Assembly: GCF_005116675.2 (NCBI RefSeq)
Contig: NZ_CP050699.1
Span: 1,015,001 to 1,079,000 of the forward strand
Direction of reading: 5' to 3'
Source of the DNA: Desulfosediminicola ganghwensis
GTDB lineage: Bacteria > Desulfobacterota > Desulfobulbia > Desulfobulbales > Desulfocapsaceae
Length of the DNA: 64,000 bases
Made by a program: the position numbers and the translations under genes. Positions 35,988-45,043 of this stretch are shown piece by piece (position 1 is the stretch's first letter; every line of letters begins with the position of its first letter). The notes under the pieces are model-generated. The model did not search any database. It saw nothing but the letters and a program-made list of their open reading frames with translations, and was not told where the DNA came from.

Positions 35988-37700
35988 CTATTTCTTCGCT
36001 GCCTGCCAGCTTTTTACGAGCTCATCGTAATCGATGGTCATGCCCTGCGGCTTCTCGTTATCCAGCTTTGGCTTTGGAGAGCCTGGCTGATTAAGCCAGA
36101 AAGAAGGATCTTTTTTCTCGTTCAGCTTCGGACCGCATTCGCCCTGGATACCGGCACGCTCCAGACGCATCATCACTTTATCCTGCTGAGCGGCCAGAGA
36201 ATCCATAGCCTCCTGTGGGGTCTTGTCGCCGGTTACTGCATCGGCTACGTTCTGCCACCAGAGTTGGGCCAGTTTCGGATAGTCAGGTACGTTGGTACCG
36301 GTCGGAGTCCATTGAACGCGTGCAGGACTGCGGTAGAATTCTACCAGACCACCAAGCTTTGGAGCACGCTCGGTGAAAGACTCATCCCAGATATCGGATT
36401 CACGAATCGGGGTAAGACCAACATGGGTCTTCTTGAGACTTACGGTTTTAGAGATTACGAACTGCGAGTAGAGCCATGCAGCTTTACGGCGATCAACCGG
36501 GGTAGACTTCATCAGGGTCCAGGAACCAGCATCCTGATAACCGAGTTTCATGCCCTCGGTCCAGTATGGGCCATGTGGGGACGGAGCCATACGCCATTTA
36601 GGATTGTCGTTTTCGTCAACAACCGGGGTGCCGGGCTTGGCCATATCGGCGGTGAAGGCGGTATACCAGAAGATCTGCTGAGCGATAGCGCCCTGGGCCG
36701 GAACGGGACCAGCCTCGGAGAAGGTCATGCCTGCTGCTTCAGGTGGCGCGTATTTCTTCAGCCAGTCAATGTACTTAGTGAGAGCATATACTGCTGCGGG
36801 GCCGTTGGTGGCACCGCCACGCTCAACAGAAGAACCGACAGGGGAACAACCTTCTACGCGGATGCCCCATTCGTCAACAGGCAGACCGTTGGGAATGCCT
36901 GCGTCACCGGCGCCGGCCATGGAGAGCCATGCATCGGTAAAACGCCAGCCGAGTGAAGGATCTTTTTTACCGTAATCCATGTGGCCGTAAACGCGCTCTC
37001 CGTCGATCTCTTTAACTTTTTCAGAGAAGAATTCGGCGATATCGGCGTAAGCGGACCAGTTTACAGGTACACCGAGGTCGTATCCGTAAATATCTTTGAA
37101 CTTTTTCTGCAGATCAGGACGCTTGAACCAGTCGTAGCGGAACCAGTAGAGGTTCGCGAACTGCTGATCAGGAATCTGGTAAAGTTTGCCATCAGGACCG
37201 GTGGTGAATGATATGCCGATGAAGTCATCGAGATCAAGTCCCGGGTTTGTTACGTCCTTGCCTTCACCTTCCATCCAGTCGGTGAGTGGCACAACCTGCT
37301 GGTAGCGGAAGTGGGTACCGATCAGGTCGGAGTCGTTAATGAAGGCATCGTAAATGTTTTTGCCTGACTGCATCTGGGTCTGCAGTTTCTCAATAACATC
37401 ACCCTCACCGATCAGGTCATGGGTTACCTTGATACCGGTGATCTCGGTAAATGCCTTGGCCAGAGTTTTAGATTCGTACTCATGGGTGGTGATAGTTTCG
37501 GAAACAACGTTAATTTCCATACCCTTGAATGGTTCAGCTGCCTTGATGAACCATTCCATCTCACTCATCTGCTCTTCTTGCGAAAGAGTAGATGGCTGGA
37601 ATTCACCCTCGACCCACTTTTTAGCCGAATCCATGTCGGCTGAAGCGGGCCCTGCCATGAGAGCCAATACCGCTGCTGCTGTCGCAAGCTTTTTGATCAT
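35988..37700 (-). CDS. glpV: Glycerol ABC transporter substrate-binding protein
   Basis: Periplasmic glycerol receptor of 570 residues, with a Sec signal peptide cut near GPASA. The mature protein shows bilobal solute-binding features (EINVVSETITTHEYESKTLA, GEGDVIEKLQTQMQSG, DFIGISFTTGPDGKLYQIPD). Length and text match the large GlpV-type receptor of the Rhizobium glycerol importer. A GAGGAG site precedes ATG 37700. It lies 152 bp after glpU; a TTCGAAA motif in that gap (37745-37751) suggests an additional promoter. Confidence 0.9.
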   Translation of the reverse strand: MIKKLATAAAVLALMAGPASADMDSAKKWVEGEFQPSTLSQEEQMSEMEWFIKAAEPFKGMEINVVSETITTHEYESKTLAKAFTEITGIKVTHDLIGEGDVIEKLQTQMQSGKNIYDAFINDSDLIGTHFRYQQVVPLTDWMEGEGKDVTNPGLDLDDFIGISFTTGPDGKLYQIPDQQFANLYWFRYDWFKRPDLQKKFKDIYGYDLGVPVNWSAYADIAEFFSEKVKEIDGERVYGHMDYGKKDPSLGWRFTDAWLSMAGAGDAGIPNGLPVDEWGIRVEGCSPVGSSVERGGATNGPAAVYALTKYIDWLKKYAPPEAAGMTFSEAGPVPAQGAIAQQIFWYTAFTADMAKPGTPVVDENDNPKWRMAPSPHGPYWTEGMKLGYQDAGSWTLMKSTPVDRRKAAWLYSQFVISKTVSLKKTHVGLTPIRESDIWDESFTERAPKLGGLVEFYRSPARVQWTPTGTNVPDYPKLAQLWWQNVADAVTGDKTPQEAMDSLAAQQDKVMMRLERAGIQGECGPKLNEKKDPSFWLNQPGSPKPKLDNEKPQGMTIDYDELVKSWQAAKK

Positions 37701-37852
37701 TTCTTTTCTCCTCAGTTGTTTTGCGAGTAAGCTGCCGTGTCTATTCGAAACGGCAGAACAAAAACAGCTATCTCCAACCTGCAGCCAGCGTGCTTAATTA
37801 CGACGGTTGCAGGATTGAAAGTGATTACAACTCAAAGCGATACAGCAAAAAA

Positions 37853-38134
37853 TTAGACAAAGGTAAAGACAAACAGCGCAAAAACTACTGCGATTGCCAA
37901 TGCCCACCATAGGCTCAGGCTGGTAAACGCCAGCCAGAGTATGTTGATGTAAGCTGATCCAAGCAGCGAAATGAAAAGCCTGTCGCCGCGGGTAGTTTCA
38001 AAGCGCAAAAGCCCTTTGCGCGGTGCTCCGCCGGGCACGAGCAATTCCCAGACGGTGAGCGTGACCAGAAAGCACGCTATAATGATAAAGAATATTGCCG
38101 TGGGTTTGGTCCAGGCCATCCAGCTAAGATCCAT
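37853..38134 (-). CDS. glpU: Small membrane protein of the glycerol importer (DUF2160)
   Basis: A 93-residue protein with two to three hydrophobic helices (AIFFIIIACFLVTLTVWELL and the C-terminal LWWALAIAVVFALFVF) and a short polar loop with APRKGLLRFETTRGDR. This is the DUF2160 small integral membrane protein found in glycerol ABC operons between the glpQ permease and glpV receptor genes. Its exact job is not known; the position suggests an accessory subunit. The gene follows glpQ by 15 nt. Confidence 0.85.
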   Translation of the reverse strand: MDLSWMAWTKPTAIFFIIIACFLVTLTVWELLVPGGAPRKGLLRFETTRGDRLFISLLGSAYINILWLAFTSLSLWWALAIAVVFALFVFTFV

Positions 38135-38149
38135 GGCGATGCCTCCTTC

Positions 38150-38965
38150 TTAAACTCGTCCAAGAGCAAAGCCCTTGGCAATGTGGTTGCGGACAAACCA
38201 GATAACCAGCGCACCGGGTACGATGGTTAGAACACCAGCCGCTGCCAGTACTCCCCAGTCGAGACCTGAGGCGGAAACTGTTCTGGTCATGATGGCCGAA
38301 ATTGGCTTGGCGTTTACCGAGGTGAGAGTTCGTGCCAGGAGCAGCTCAACCCAGGAAAACATGAAGCAGAAGAAGGCGGTGACACCGATGCCGGAGGCAA
38401 TATTCGGGATGAATATCTTGACGAAAAAGCGGGGCCAGGAATAGCCGTCGATAAAGGCTGTTTCATCGACTTCCTTGGGCACGCCTGACATGAAACCTTC
38501 GAGAATCCAGACAGCGAGCGGCAGGTTGAACAGACAGTGGGCCAACGCTACTGCAAGATGGGTATCGAAGAGGCCTACGGACGAATAGAGCTGGAAGAAC
38601 GGCAGCGCGAAAACGGCGGGCGGTGCCATTCTGTTGGTCAGCAACCAGAAAAAAAGGTGCTTGTCACCCACGAAACTGTAGCGGGAGAAGGCGTAGGCGG
38701 CAGGCAACGCGAAACTGACCGAGATGACCACGTTGATGGAAACGTAGATCATGGAATTGATATAGCCGGAGTACCAGCTGGGATCGTTGAAAATGACCCG
38801 GTAGTTGTCAAGGGTGAGGTCTTTGGGCCAGAGACTGAACACTGAAAGAATTTCGGTATTGGTCTTCAGGCTCATGTTTATAAGCCAGTAAATCGGCAGC
38901 AGTAAAAAAATGATATATACAGTTGGAACTATCCATTTTAAGCGTCTTTTACGCATCTTATGCAC
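38150..38965 (-). CDS. glpQ: Glycerol ABC transporter permease
   Basis: A 271-residue inner-membrane permease of the MalG/carbohydrate class with six helices. The ATPase-contacting EAA loop is visible as VDETAFIDGYSWPRFFVKIF. It overlaps glpP by 8 nt. With GlpP it forms the transmembrane channel of the glycerol importer. Confidence 0.92.
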   Translation of the reverse strand: MHKMRKRRLKWIVPTVYIIFLLLPIYWLINMSLKTNTEILSVFSLWPKDLTLDNYRVIFNDPSWYSGYINSMIYVSINVVISVSFALPAAYAFSRYSFVGDKHLFFWLLTNRMAPPAVFALPFFQLYSSVGLFDTHLAVALAHCLFNLPLAVWILEGFMSGVPKEVDETAFIDGYSWPRFFVKIFIPNIASGIGVTAFFCFMFSWVELLLARTLTSVNAKPISAIMTRTVSASGLDWGVLAAAGVLTIVPGALVIWFVRNHIAKGFALGRV

Positions 38966-39839
38966 CTCCCTTGCTCTCTTCGCCGATATTGCTCATCACT
39001 GTGTAGAAAACCCATGAGAGAAGCAGGATAACGAGGAAGTAAATAAGTGACATCGCCGCGGCCGGACCGAGGTCGAACTGACCGATAGCCATCTTCACCA
39101 GATCGATGGAGAGGAAGGTGGTCGAGTTACCGGGTCCTCCGCCTGTGATGACAAAGGGTTCGGTGTAGATCATAAACGAGTCCATGAAGCGCAGCAGCAC
39201 CGCGATCAGCAAGACACGCTGCATTTTAGGGAGCTGGATGTAGCGGAAGACGGACCAGCGTGAGGCGCTATCGATCTTCGCTGCCTGGTAGTAGGCGTCA
39301 GGAATGGAGCAGAGGCCTGCGTAACAGAGCAGTACCACCAGGCTGGTCCAGTGCCAGACATCCATTACTATTACAGTGATCCATGCAGCAAGCGGGTCCT
39401 GGGTGTAGTTATAGTCGATACCGAGAGCGGCAAGGGTGTGACCGAGCAGACCGATATCAACACGACCGAAAATCTGCCAGATGGTGCCTACTACGTTCCA
39501 GGGAATGAGCAGCGGCAGGGCCATGGTGACCAGGCAGACCGGCACTCCCCAGCCTTTCTTGGGCATGGCGAGGGCAATACAGATGCCGAGCGGAATCTCG
39601 ATCGCCAGAATGATGCCGGAAAAGAGCAGCTGGCGCATAAAGGAAGAATGGAAACGATCGGAGTGAATTATTTCCTTGAACCAGTCGAGACCGACCCAGA
39701 AGAATTGGTTATTGCCGAAAGTATCCTGCACCGAATAGTTGACCACTGTCATCAGCGGTATGATGGCACTGAAAGCTACCAGCAGGAAAACCGGCAGAAC
39801 CATAAACCATGCCTTTTGATTTACCTGTTTCTCAATCAC
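38958..39839 (-). CDS. glpP: Glycerol ABC transporter permease
   Basis: A 293-residue inner-membrane permease of the MalF/UgpA class with six helices, preceded by a short cytoplasmic head. The EAA-type loop is AAKIDSASRWSVFRYIQLPK. Its start overlaps the glpT end by 4 nt and its end overlaps glpQ by 8 nt, so synthesis is coupled along the operon. Confidence 0.92.
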   Translation of the reverse strand: MIEKQVNQKAWFMVLPVFLLVAFSAIIPLMTVVNYSVQDTFGNNQFFWVGLDWFKEIIHSDRFHSSFMRQLLFSGIILAIEIPLGICIALAMPKKGWGVPVCLVTMALPLLIPWNVVGTIWQIFGRVDIGLLGHTLAALGIDYNYTQDPLAAWITVIVMDVWHWTSLVVLLCYAGLCSIPDAYYQAAKIDSASRWSVFRYIQLPKMQRVLLIAVLLRFMDSFMIYTEPFVITGGGPGNSTTFLSIDLVKMAIGQFDLGPAAAMSLIYFLVILLLSWVFYTVMSNIGEESKGGA

Positions 39840-40921
39840 TGCACTTCTCCTGTCACACGATGTTCATCAACGTAAATGTTGATATTTTCAGGGTTGATGA
39901 TGAGCGAGGCTGTATCAGCAGTCATGGCGGCAAGTTCGGGCATGACCACGTTCATTTCGCTTTCGCCCAGTGCCACTCTGACGATCTTGTGGCGTCCGAT
40001 ATCATCCACTTTCAGAATTTTCACCGGCAAGCCCTCCTGGTCTGGTGGCACGATGGTGAGATGTTCCGGCCTGACACCCAGTTTGACATTGGCTGAGGCA
40101 GGTGTGGCATAGGATGAACCGAGTTGAATCTGATGGCCGTTGATACGGGCTTTGTCGCCTTCGAGTTTGCACTCCAGCAGGTTCATGCCGGGGGAGCCGA
40201 TAAAGTAGCCGACAAAGGTGTGTTCCGGGCGCTCAAACAGATCCTTGGGAGTACCCACCTGAACGATTTCACCTTCGTACATCACCACAACTTCGTCGGC
40301 AAAGGTCAGGGCCTCGGTCTGGTCGTGGGTGACGTAGATCATGGTAAAGCCGAACTGTTTGTGCAGGTGCTTGAGCTGGGAACGGAGTTCCCACTTGAGC
40401 TGTGGGTCGATAACAGTCAGCGGCTCATCGAACAGGATGGCATTGACGCTCTGACGGATGAGGCCCCGGCCGAGGGAAATCTTCTGCTTGGCATCTGCGG
40501 TAAGATGTTGTGCCTTGGTATAGAGGCTCTCCTCCAGCCCAAGCATTCGGGCCAGTTCGATAACCCGCGGTTTGATCTCTTTTTTAGTACGACCCCGGTT
40601 TTTTAAGGGGAATGCCAGGTTCTCATACACCGTCATGGTGTCGTAGATTACCGGGAACTGGAAAATCTGGGCGATATTACGCTGTTCAGTGGGGAGCGAG
40701 GTGACATCCGCATCGTTGAACAGGATCTGGCCGCGGGTTGGTTTTAACAGCCCGGAAATAATATTTAAAAGGGTGGTCTTGCCGCAACCTGAAGGGCCGA
40801 GTAGGGCGTATGCACCGCCGTCACGCCAGGTGAGGTCCAGCCGTTTGAGCGCGAAATCATCCGGGTTGTCGGATTCTCCGGTGTAGGAGTGTGCAATCTC
40901 CTTTAAGGTGATATGTGCCAT
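39836..40921 (-). CDS. glpT: Glycerol ABC transporter ATPase with degenerate signature motif
   Basis: A 361-residue ATPase subunit. Walker A GPSGCGKTT (42-50), Q-loop QIFQFP, Walker B ILFDEP (162-167) and switch His199 (VTHDQTEA) are intact. The LSGGQ signature is replaced by LTADAKQK (140-147). The C-terminal third is the TOBE/MalK-like regulatory region (VKLGVRPEHLTIV). It lies 11 nt after glpS and pairs with it. The gene name follows the Rhizobium glp locus and is not the E. coli glpT antiporter. Confidence 0.92.
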   Translation of the reverse strand: MAHITLKEIAHSYTGESDNPDDFALKRLDLTWRDGGAYALLGPSGCGKTTLLNIISGLLKPTRGQILFNDADVTSLPTEQRNIAQIFQFPVIYDTMTVYENLAFPLKNRGRTKKEIKPRVIELARMLGLEESLYTKAQHLTADAKQKISLGRGLIRQSVNAILFDEPLTVIDPQLKWELRSQLKHLHKQFGFTMIYVTHDQTEALTFADEVVVMYEGEIVQVGTPKDLFERPEHTFVGYFIGSPGMNLLECKLEGDKARINGHQIQLGSSYATPASANVKLGVRPEHLTIVPPDQEGLPVKILKVDDIGRHKIVRVALGESEMNVVMPELAAMTADTASLIINPENINIYVDEHRVTGEVQ

Positions 40922-40932
40922 GGTGATCTCCT

Positions 40933-42030
40933 CTATGCCATTGCAATTGACTCTGGGGTTACAACGAGGCGATCACTGCTGTCGAAGACATAAAACCTTG
41001 CTGGATCAAGATAGACCTCGATATTGGTGTCGATGTCGATGTTGTGGATACCCTGGGCAAGAACTACCCAGCGCAGGCCAGCCAAATCAACATGAACAAA
41101 GCTCTCTGAACCGGTAATTTCAGTTACAGCGACCCGGGTTTGAACAGCGATATCATTTTCAGACTGTCTTTGCAGGGTGACATGGTTCGGTCGGAAAGCG
41201 ACGGTGTAATTGCCGTTACCTAAATTGGCCAGCTCACTGCCGCAGGAATCAAGTGATACCTTGATATGCCCGTTGAACTTCAGGTCATCATTACTTTTGA
41301 CCATTGGCAGCAGGTTCAGGGGTGGATCTGAGAAAATTTGGGCTGTTATGAGGTTGTCAGGCCGTTTGAAGACCTTGAGAGTTTCTCCAAACTGGGTTAC
41401 CCGGCCCTCATGGAGGGGAGCGCTGTTGCCACCGAGTAGCAGCGCCTCGCTGGGCTCTGTGGTGGCGTAGACGAAAATCGCTCCGGTGGCGGCAAAGATT
41501 CGTGGAAACTCCTCGCGCAGTTCTTCCCTGAGTTTGTAGTCAAGGTTGGCCAGCGGTTCATCGAGCAGTACCAGGTCGGCACCTTTTACCAATGCCCTGG
41601 CAAGAGCTGTGCGCTGCTGCTGGCCGCCGGAGAGTTCCTGGGGAGTTCTCTGCAGCATTTCTGTCAGCTTGAGCAATTCCGCCATCTCCATTACTTTTTG
41701 TTGAATGATGGCTTTGGGAGTCTTGGCAATGCGCAGTGGTGATGCGATGTTTTCATATACCGTCAGGTTCGGATAGTTGATGAACTGCTGGTACACCATT
41801 GCCACGTTGCGTTTCTGCACCGGCACACCGGTTACATCCTTGCCATCGACCAGCACCTGACCGGAGGTGGGCTGTTCGAGACCGGCCATCAGCCGCATCA
41901 GGGTAGTCTTCCCTGATAACGTGGGGCCAAGCAGGATGTTGAGTGTCCCGGCTTCCAAGGTCAGGGAGACGTCACGGATGTGATGTTCCTTGCCGACCTT
42001 TTTGCAGACATTTTGTAACTCGAGCTGCAT
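40933..42030 (-). CDS. glpS: Glycerol ABC transporter ATPase lacking the switch histidine
   Basis: A 365-residue ATPase subunit. Walker A GPTLSGKTT (35-43), signature LSGGQQQR (133-140) and Walker B LLDEP (155-159) are intact. The switch histidine expected in V-T-H-D is Thr191 in YATTEPSEA. The C-terminal part has the regulatory YTVAFRPNHVTL region. With GlpT, whose signature is degenerate, it would build one complete and one degenerate ATP site. It is the first gene of the glpSTPQUV run. Confidence 0.92.
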   Translation of the reverse strand: MQLELQNVCKKVGKEHHIRDVSLTLEAGTLNILLGPTLSGKTTLMRLMAGLEQPTSGQVLVDGKDVTGVPVQKRNVAMVYQQFINYPNLTVYENIASPLRIAKTPKAIIQQKVMEMAELLKLTEMLQRTPQELSGGQQQRTALARALVKGADLVLLDEPLANLDYKLREELREEFPRIFAATGAIFVYATTEPSEALLLGGNSAPLHEGRVTQFGETLKVFKRPDNLITAQIFSDPPLNLLPMVKSNDDLKFNGHIKVSLDSCGSELANLGNGNYTVAFRPNHVTLQRQSENDIAVQTRVAVTEITGSESFVHVDLAGLRWVVLAQGIHNIDIDTNIEVYLDPARFYVFDSSDRLVVTPESIAMA

Positions 42031-42142
42031 TGTTTCGCCTTTTATGGTTGTAGTTTATTGATATCTTAGTCGTATTCCTGACTAGCCGCACTTTATTTTG
42101 TTTATAAAGGGTCCCCTGCCGGGACGCCTGCTTTACCAGTTC

Positions 42143-43648
42143 TTATCGTTTAAACTCTTTCATCCAGTTTTCGAGCTTCGCTTTTTGTTCATCACTGAAC
42201 TCCAGACCAAGTCTGGTTCGCCGCCAGAGAACATCGTCAGCACTTTTGGCCCACTCGTGCTTCATCAGGTATTGCACCTCAAACTGGTAGAGGTTGGAGC
42301 CGAAACATTCACCCATATCTTCTCTGGAAGTTATGCCGGCAACCATGGTTTTTGCTCTGGTGCCGTAATGACGCACAAGTCTTCTGGCATGTTCAGCATC
42401 GAGAACGGGGCAGCATGCTCGCAGTGAGTTCACTTCGTCCTCAAAGCCTGAATGGGGGAAGTCTCCTCCGGGCAGACTGGCTCCAGCGGTCCAGGGGGCA
42501 CCCATCTGTGGGAAATATTCTTCCAGCTTTTCCAAAACTGATTCCGCCAGTTTGCGATAGGTAGTAATTTTTCCACCGTAAATGGAAAGCAAAGGGGCTC
42601 TGCCGTTTTCTTCATCGAGTTTCAGCACGTAGTCGCGAGTGATTGCCTTGGCATCGCTGGTGCCGTCATCGAAAAGAGGGCGGATTCCTGAATAGCTGCT
42701 GACCACTTCCTGGGGACTGATGTTTTTGGTGAAATACTCATTTGCCGCAGAGCAGAGATACTCTGTTTCTTCAGCGCTGATTTCGACGAGGTCGGGATCG
42801 CCCTGAAAATCGACATCCGTGGTTCCGATCAGGGTGTAGCGGTTGTTTTCATAGGGGATGGCGAAAATAATACGACCATCGCTATTTTGAAAAATATAGG
42901 CTTTTGAGTGGTCAAAGAGTTTATCAACTATAATATGGCTGCCCTTGACCATCCGGATGTGTTCCGTGCCGTGCTTGTACTCGATGCCGGCGAGTGTTGT
43001 ATCCATCCAGGGGCCGCTGGCATTGATAAGGCACTTTGCCTGGATCTTGTGTTGCTCTTTTGTCTCATTGTTTTCAAGAGTAATGTTCCAGAGGTCGTTT
43101 TCACGATTTGCATGGATACAGCGGCTGCGGGTTTCCACCACAGCGCCTCGTTCGGCGGCATCCATGGCGTTCAACACCACCAGCCTGCTGTCATCAACCC
43201 AGCAGTCGGAGTACTCGAACCCCTTATGGTAGTCACCCTTGAGCGGGATGCCGGTCTCATCATTTGTCAGGTTGACTGTGGATGTGGCAGGCAGGATTTT
43301 TCGACCACCTATATGATCATAAAGAAACAAACCAAGACGTATCAGCCAGGAAGGGCGTAATCCCTTATGGTGTGGCAGGATAAAACGGAGTGGCCAGATG
43401 ATATGCGGGCTATTTTTCAGGAGAACTTCACGTTCGGTCAAAGACTCTCTAACCAGTCGGAATTCATAGTACTCAAGGTAGCGCAGGCCACCGTGAATAA
43501 GTTTGGTTGAAGTAGACGAGGTGCCGTGGGCAAGATCGTGCTGTTCGCAGAGATAAACGGACAGGCCTCGGCCTGCGGCATCCCTCGCAATCCCACATCC
43601 ATTAATTCCACCGCCGATGACGAAGATATCATATACCGGGCTATTCAT
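42143..43648 (-). CDS. glpD: Glycerol-3-phosphate dehydrogenase (FAD, GlpD type)
   Basis: Membrane-associated single-chain enzyme that oxidises glycerol-3-phosphate to dihydroxyacetone phosphate and reduces quinone, 501 residues. The Rossmann motif is IFVIGGGINGCGIARDAAGR, followed by LIHGGLRYLEYYEFRLVRE, and further on by IPYENNRYTLIGTTDVDF and IYGGKITTYRKLAE. The C-terminal helical domain has RRTRLGLEF. There is no iron-sulfur domain. It lies between glpR and glpS, separated from glpS by 112 bp. The upstream 340 bp are rich in TTTCG/CGAAA motifs. Confidence 0.95.
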   Translation of the reverse strand: MNSPVYDIFVIGGGINGCGIARDAAGRGLSVYLCEQHDLAHGTSSTSTKLIHGGLRYLEYYEFRLVRESLTEREVLLKNSPHIIWPLRFILPHHKGLRPSWLIRLGLFLYDHIGGRKILPATSTVNLTNDETGIPLKGDYHKGFEYSDCWVDDSRLVVLNAMDAAERGAVVETRSRCIHANRENDLWNITLENNETKEQHKIQAKCLINASGPWMDTTLAGIEYKHGTEHIRMVKGSHIIVDKLFDHSKAYIFQNSDGRIIFAIPYENNRYTLIGTTDVDFQGDPDLVEISAEETEYLCSAANEYFTKNISPQEVVSSYSGIRPLFDDGTSDAKAITRDYVLKLDEENGRAPLLSIYGGKITTYRKLAESVLEKLEEYFPQMGAPWTAGASLPGGDFPHSGFEDEVNSLRACCPVLDAEHARRLVRHYGTRAKTMVAGITSREDMGECFGSNLYQFEVQYLMKHEWAKSADDVLWRRTRLGLEFSDEQKAKLENWMKEFKR

Positions 43649-43691
43649 GGTGCTTCTCTCAACGCATCAGTCCCAAAGTGCAGAAACCTGG

Positions 43692-43858
43692 TTTCGTCTT
43701 TAGCTATAAATACTTTCGATATTTGATTTAAATGTTACTTAATCGAAATAAAATATCTATTCAAGCGAAAATGTGACGGTTTTTTTAAATCCCGTGGGCA
43801 GGCAACAAAGGTGAGGTTAGGAAGAGTCTTTCGAGAGTGTTAACTACCCTTGCGAAAG
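43692..43858. promoter_or_regulatory. TTTCG/CGAAA-rich region upstream of glpD (candidate GlpR operators)
   Basis: Six copies of TTTCG or its complement CGAAA lie in 170 bp: at about 43692, 43714, 43744, 43766, 43829 and 43853. One pair is a true inverted repeat, TTTCGAT at 43714-43720 with ATCGAAA at 43742-43748. The core matches the TTCG heart of published GlpR operators. The stretch lies 45-210 bp ahead of the glpD start and directly beyond the glpR stop. Confidence 0.45.
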
Positions 43859-43988
43859 TTGGCTTTGCACCCGTTTTCGACTTAACAGACTTTTGGGGGA
43901 TGGAGCGAAGAAACAGTGAGATAAAATTTCACTTTAATCTTAGTCGAAACGTTCTGTGTAAAGATACATGCAACTCCTCGTTCTCATC

Positions 43989-44756
43989 CTATGGGGTGAC
44001 CACAATGACTTCAACTCCATGGTCTCTGCAAATGGAACATAGTTTATCTGGGAGTTCCCCGTCCATTACTATAGTGTTGATTTGTGAGATGTGCCCTATA
44101 CGAACCGGAGCGTTTCGCCCGAGTTTCATTTTATCTGCAACCAGGATCACATGCCGGGCATTGGCGATAATAGCCTGGGCGACACGTACCTCCCTGAAAT
44201 CATAATCAAGAAGAGAGCCGTCCTCGTCAATGGCAGAAACACCTATGACTGCATAGTCGACCTTGAACTGGTTGATGAAGTCGACGGCAGCGACCCCGAC
44301 AATACCACCATCGGAGCGCCGGACCAGTCCGCCTGCGATAATGAGTTCAATGCCCATGAAATTTTTCATGATATGGACAGCATTGACATTGTTGGTGATA
44401 ACCAGCAGGCCGTGATGGTCCTTGAGAGCGTGGGCGACCTGTTCGGTAGTCGTGCCGATGTTTATCAGCATGGAGCTGTTGTCAGGAATAATCTGTGCAG
44501 CTTTGGCACCGATCGCCTTTTTGCTGGAGGGTGCCAGCAGGCGTCGAGCCTCGTAGCTGACGTTTTCTATCCCTGAGCCGACGATTGCCCCGCCATGTAC
44601 GCGTTGGAGCAACTGCTTTTCGCAGAGCTCGTTCAGGTCTTTACGGATGGTCTGGGGAGAAACGCCAAAGGAGCGAGACAGTTCTTCGACGTCTACGCGG
44701 CCGTGTTCTCGAGCGATGGCCAGAATTTCATTTTGCCGGGTGGAGAGATATTCCAT
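43989..44756 (-). CDS. glpR: DeoR-family transcriptional repressor of glycerol genes
   Basis: A 255-residue regulator. The N-terminal winged helix-turn-helix reads STRQNEILAIAREHGRVDVE and then FGVSPQTIRKDLNEL, the DeoR recognition pattern. The C-terminal sugar-phosphate-sensing domain includes NIGTTTEQVAHALKDH and DYAVIGVSAIDEDG. It should release DNA on binding glycerol-3-phosphate. The ATG at 44756 is chosen over an upstream TTG at 44783 because the latter lacks a ribosome site. It heads the glp locus and has its own promoter at 44801-44829. Confidence 0.9.
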   Translation of the reverse strand: MEYLSTRQNEILAIAREHGRVDVEELSRSFGVSPQTIRKDLNELCEKQLLQRVHGGAIVGSGIENVSYEARRLLAPSSKKAIGAKAAQIIPDNSSMLINIGTTTEQVAHALKDHHGLLVITNNVNAVHIMKNFMGIELIIAGGLVRRSDGGIVGVAAVDFINQFKVDYAVIGVSAIDEDGSLLDYDFREVRVAQAIIANARHVILVADKMKLGRNAPVRIGHISQINTIVMDGELPDKLCSICRDHGVEVIVVTP

Positions 44757-44800
44757 TCGTCTACCTAAGCTGGTTTCTGTCAAATGAGTTAATAGCGGCC

Positions 44801-44829
44801 ATTATTGTGTAATTACCAGGCAATGTCAA
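44801..44829 (-). promoter_or_regulatory. Sigma-70-type promoter of glpR
   Basis: On the minus strand TTGACA (44824-44829), a spacer of exactly 17 nt and AATAAT (44801-44806) form a near-consensus promoter 45 nt ahead of the glpR ATG. A TTTCGAA element at 44836-44842 sits immediately upstream of the -35 box and may allow autoregulation. Confidence 0.7.
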
Positions 44830-45043
44830 ATTGAATTTCGAATGAAACCGGGAAGGTGTTAAAGTGAGTGGTCGCGTTGCAAGAGAAGGGCTAAGTCGAA
44901 AGGTTTATGTCGGTTAAACTGGAATTCGGCGCCTTTTTTACAGCCATACTTGTAAATTCCGCTTTAGCCTGTATACTGCCTTGCGATTTTTTTCAGGGAC
45001 CACAGTTGACAATTTCCCAGACATACTTTTTCCCGAGGTGGGT

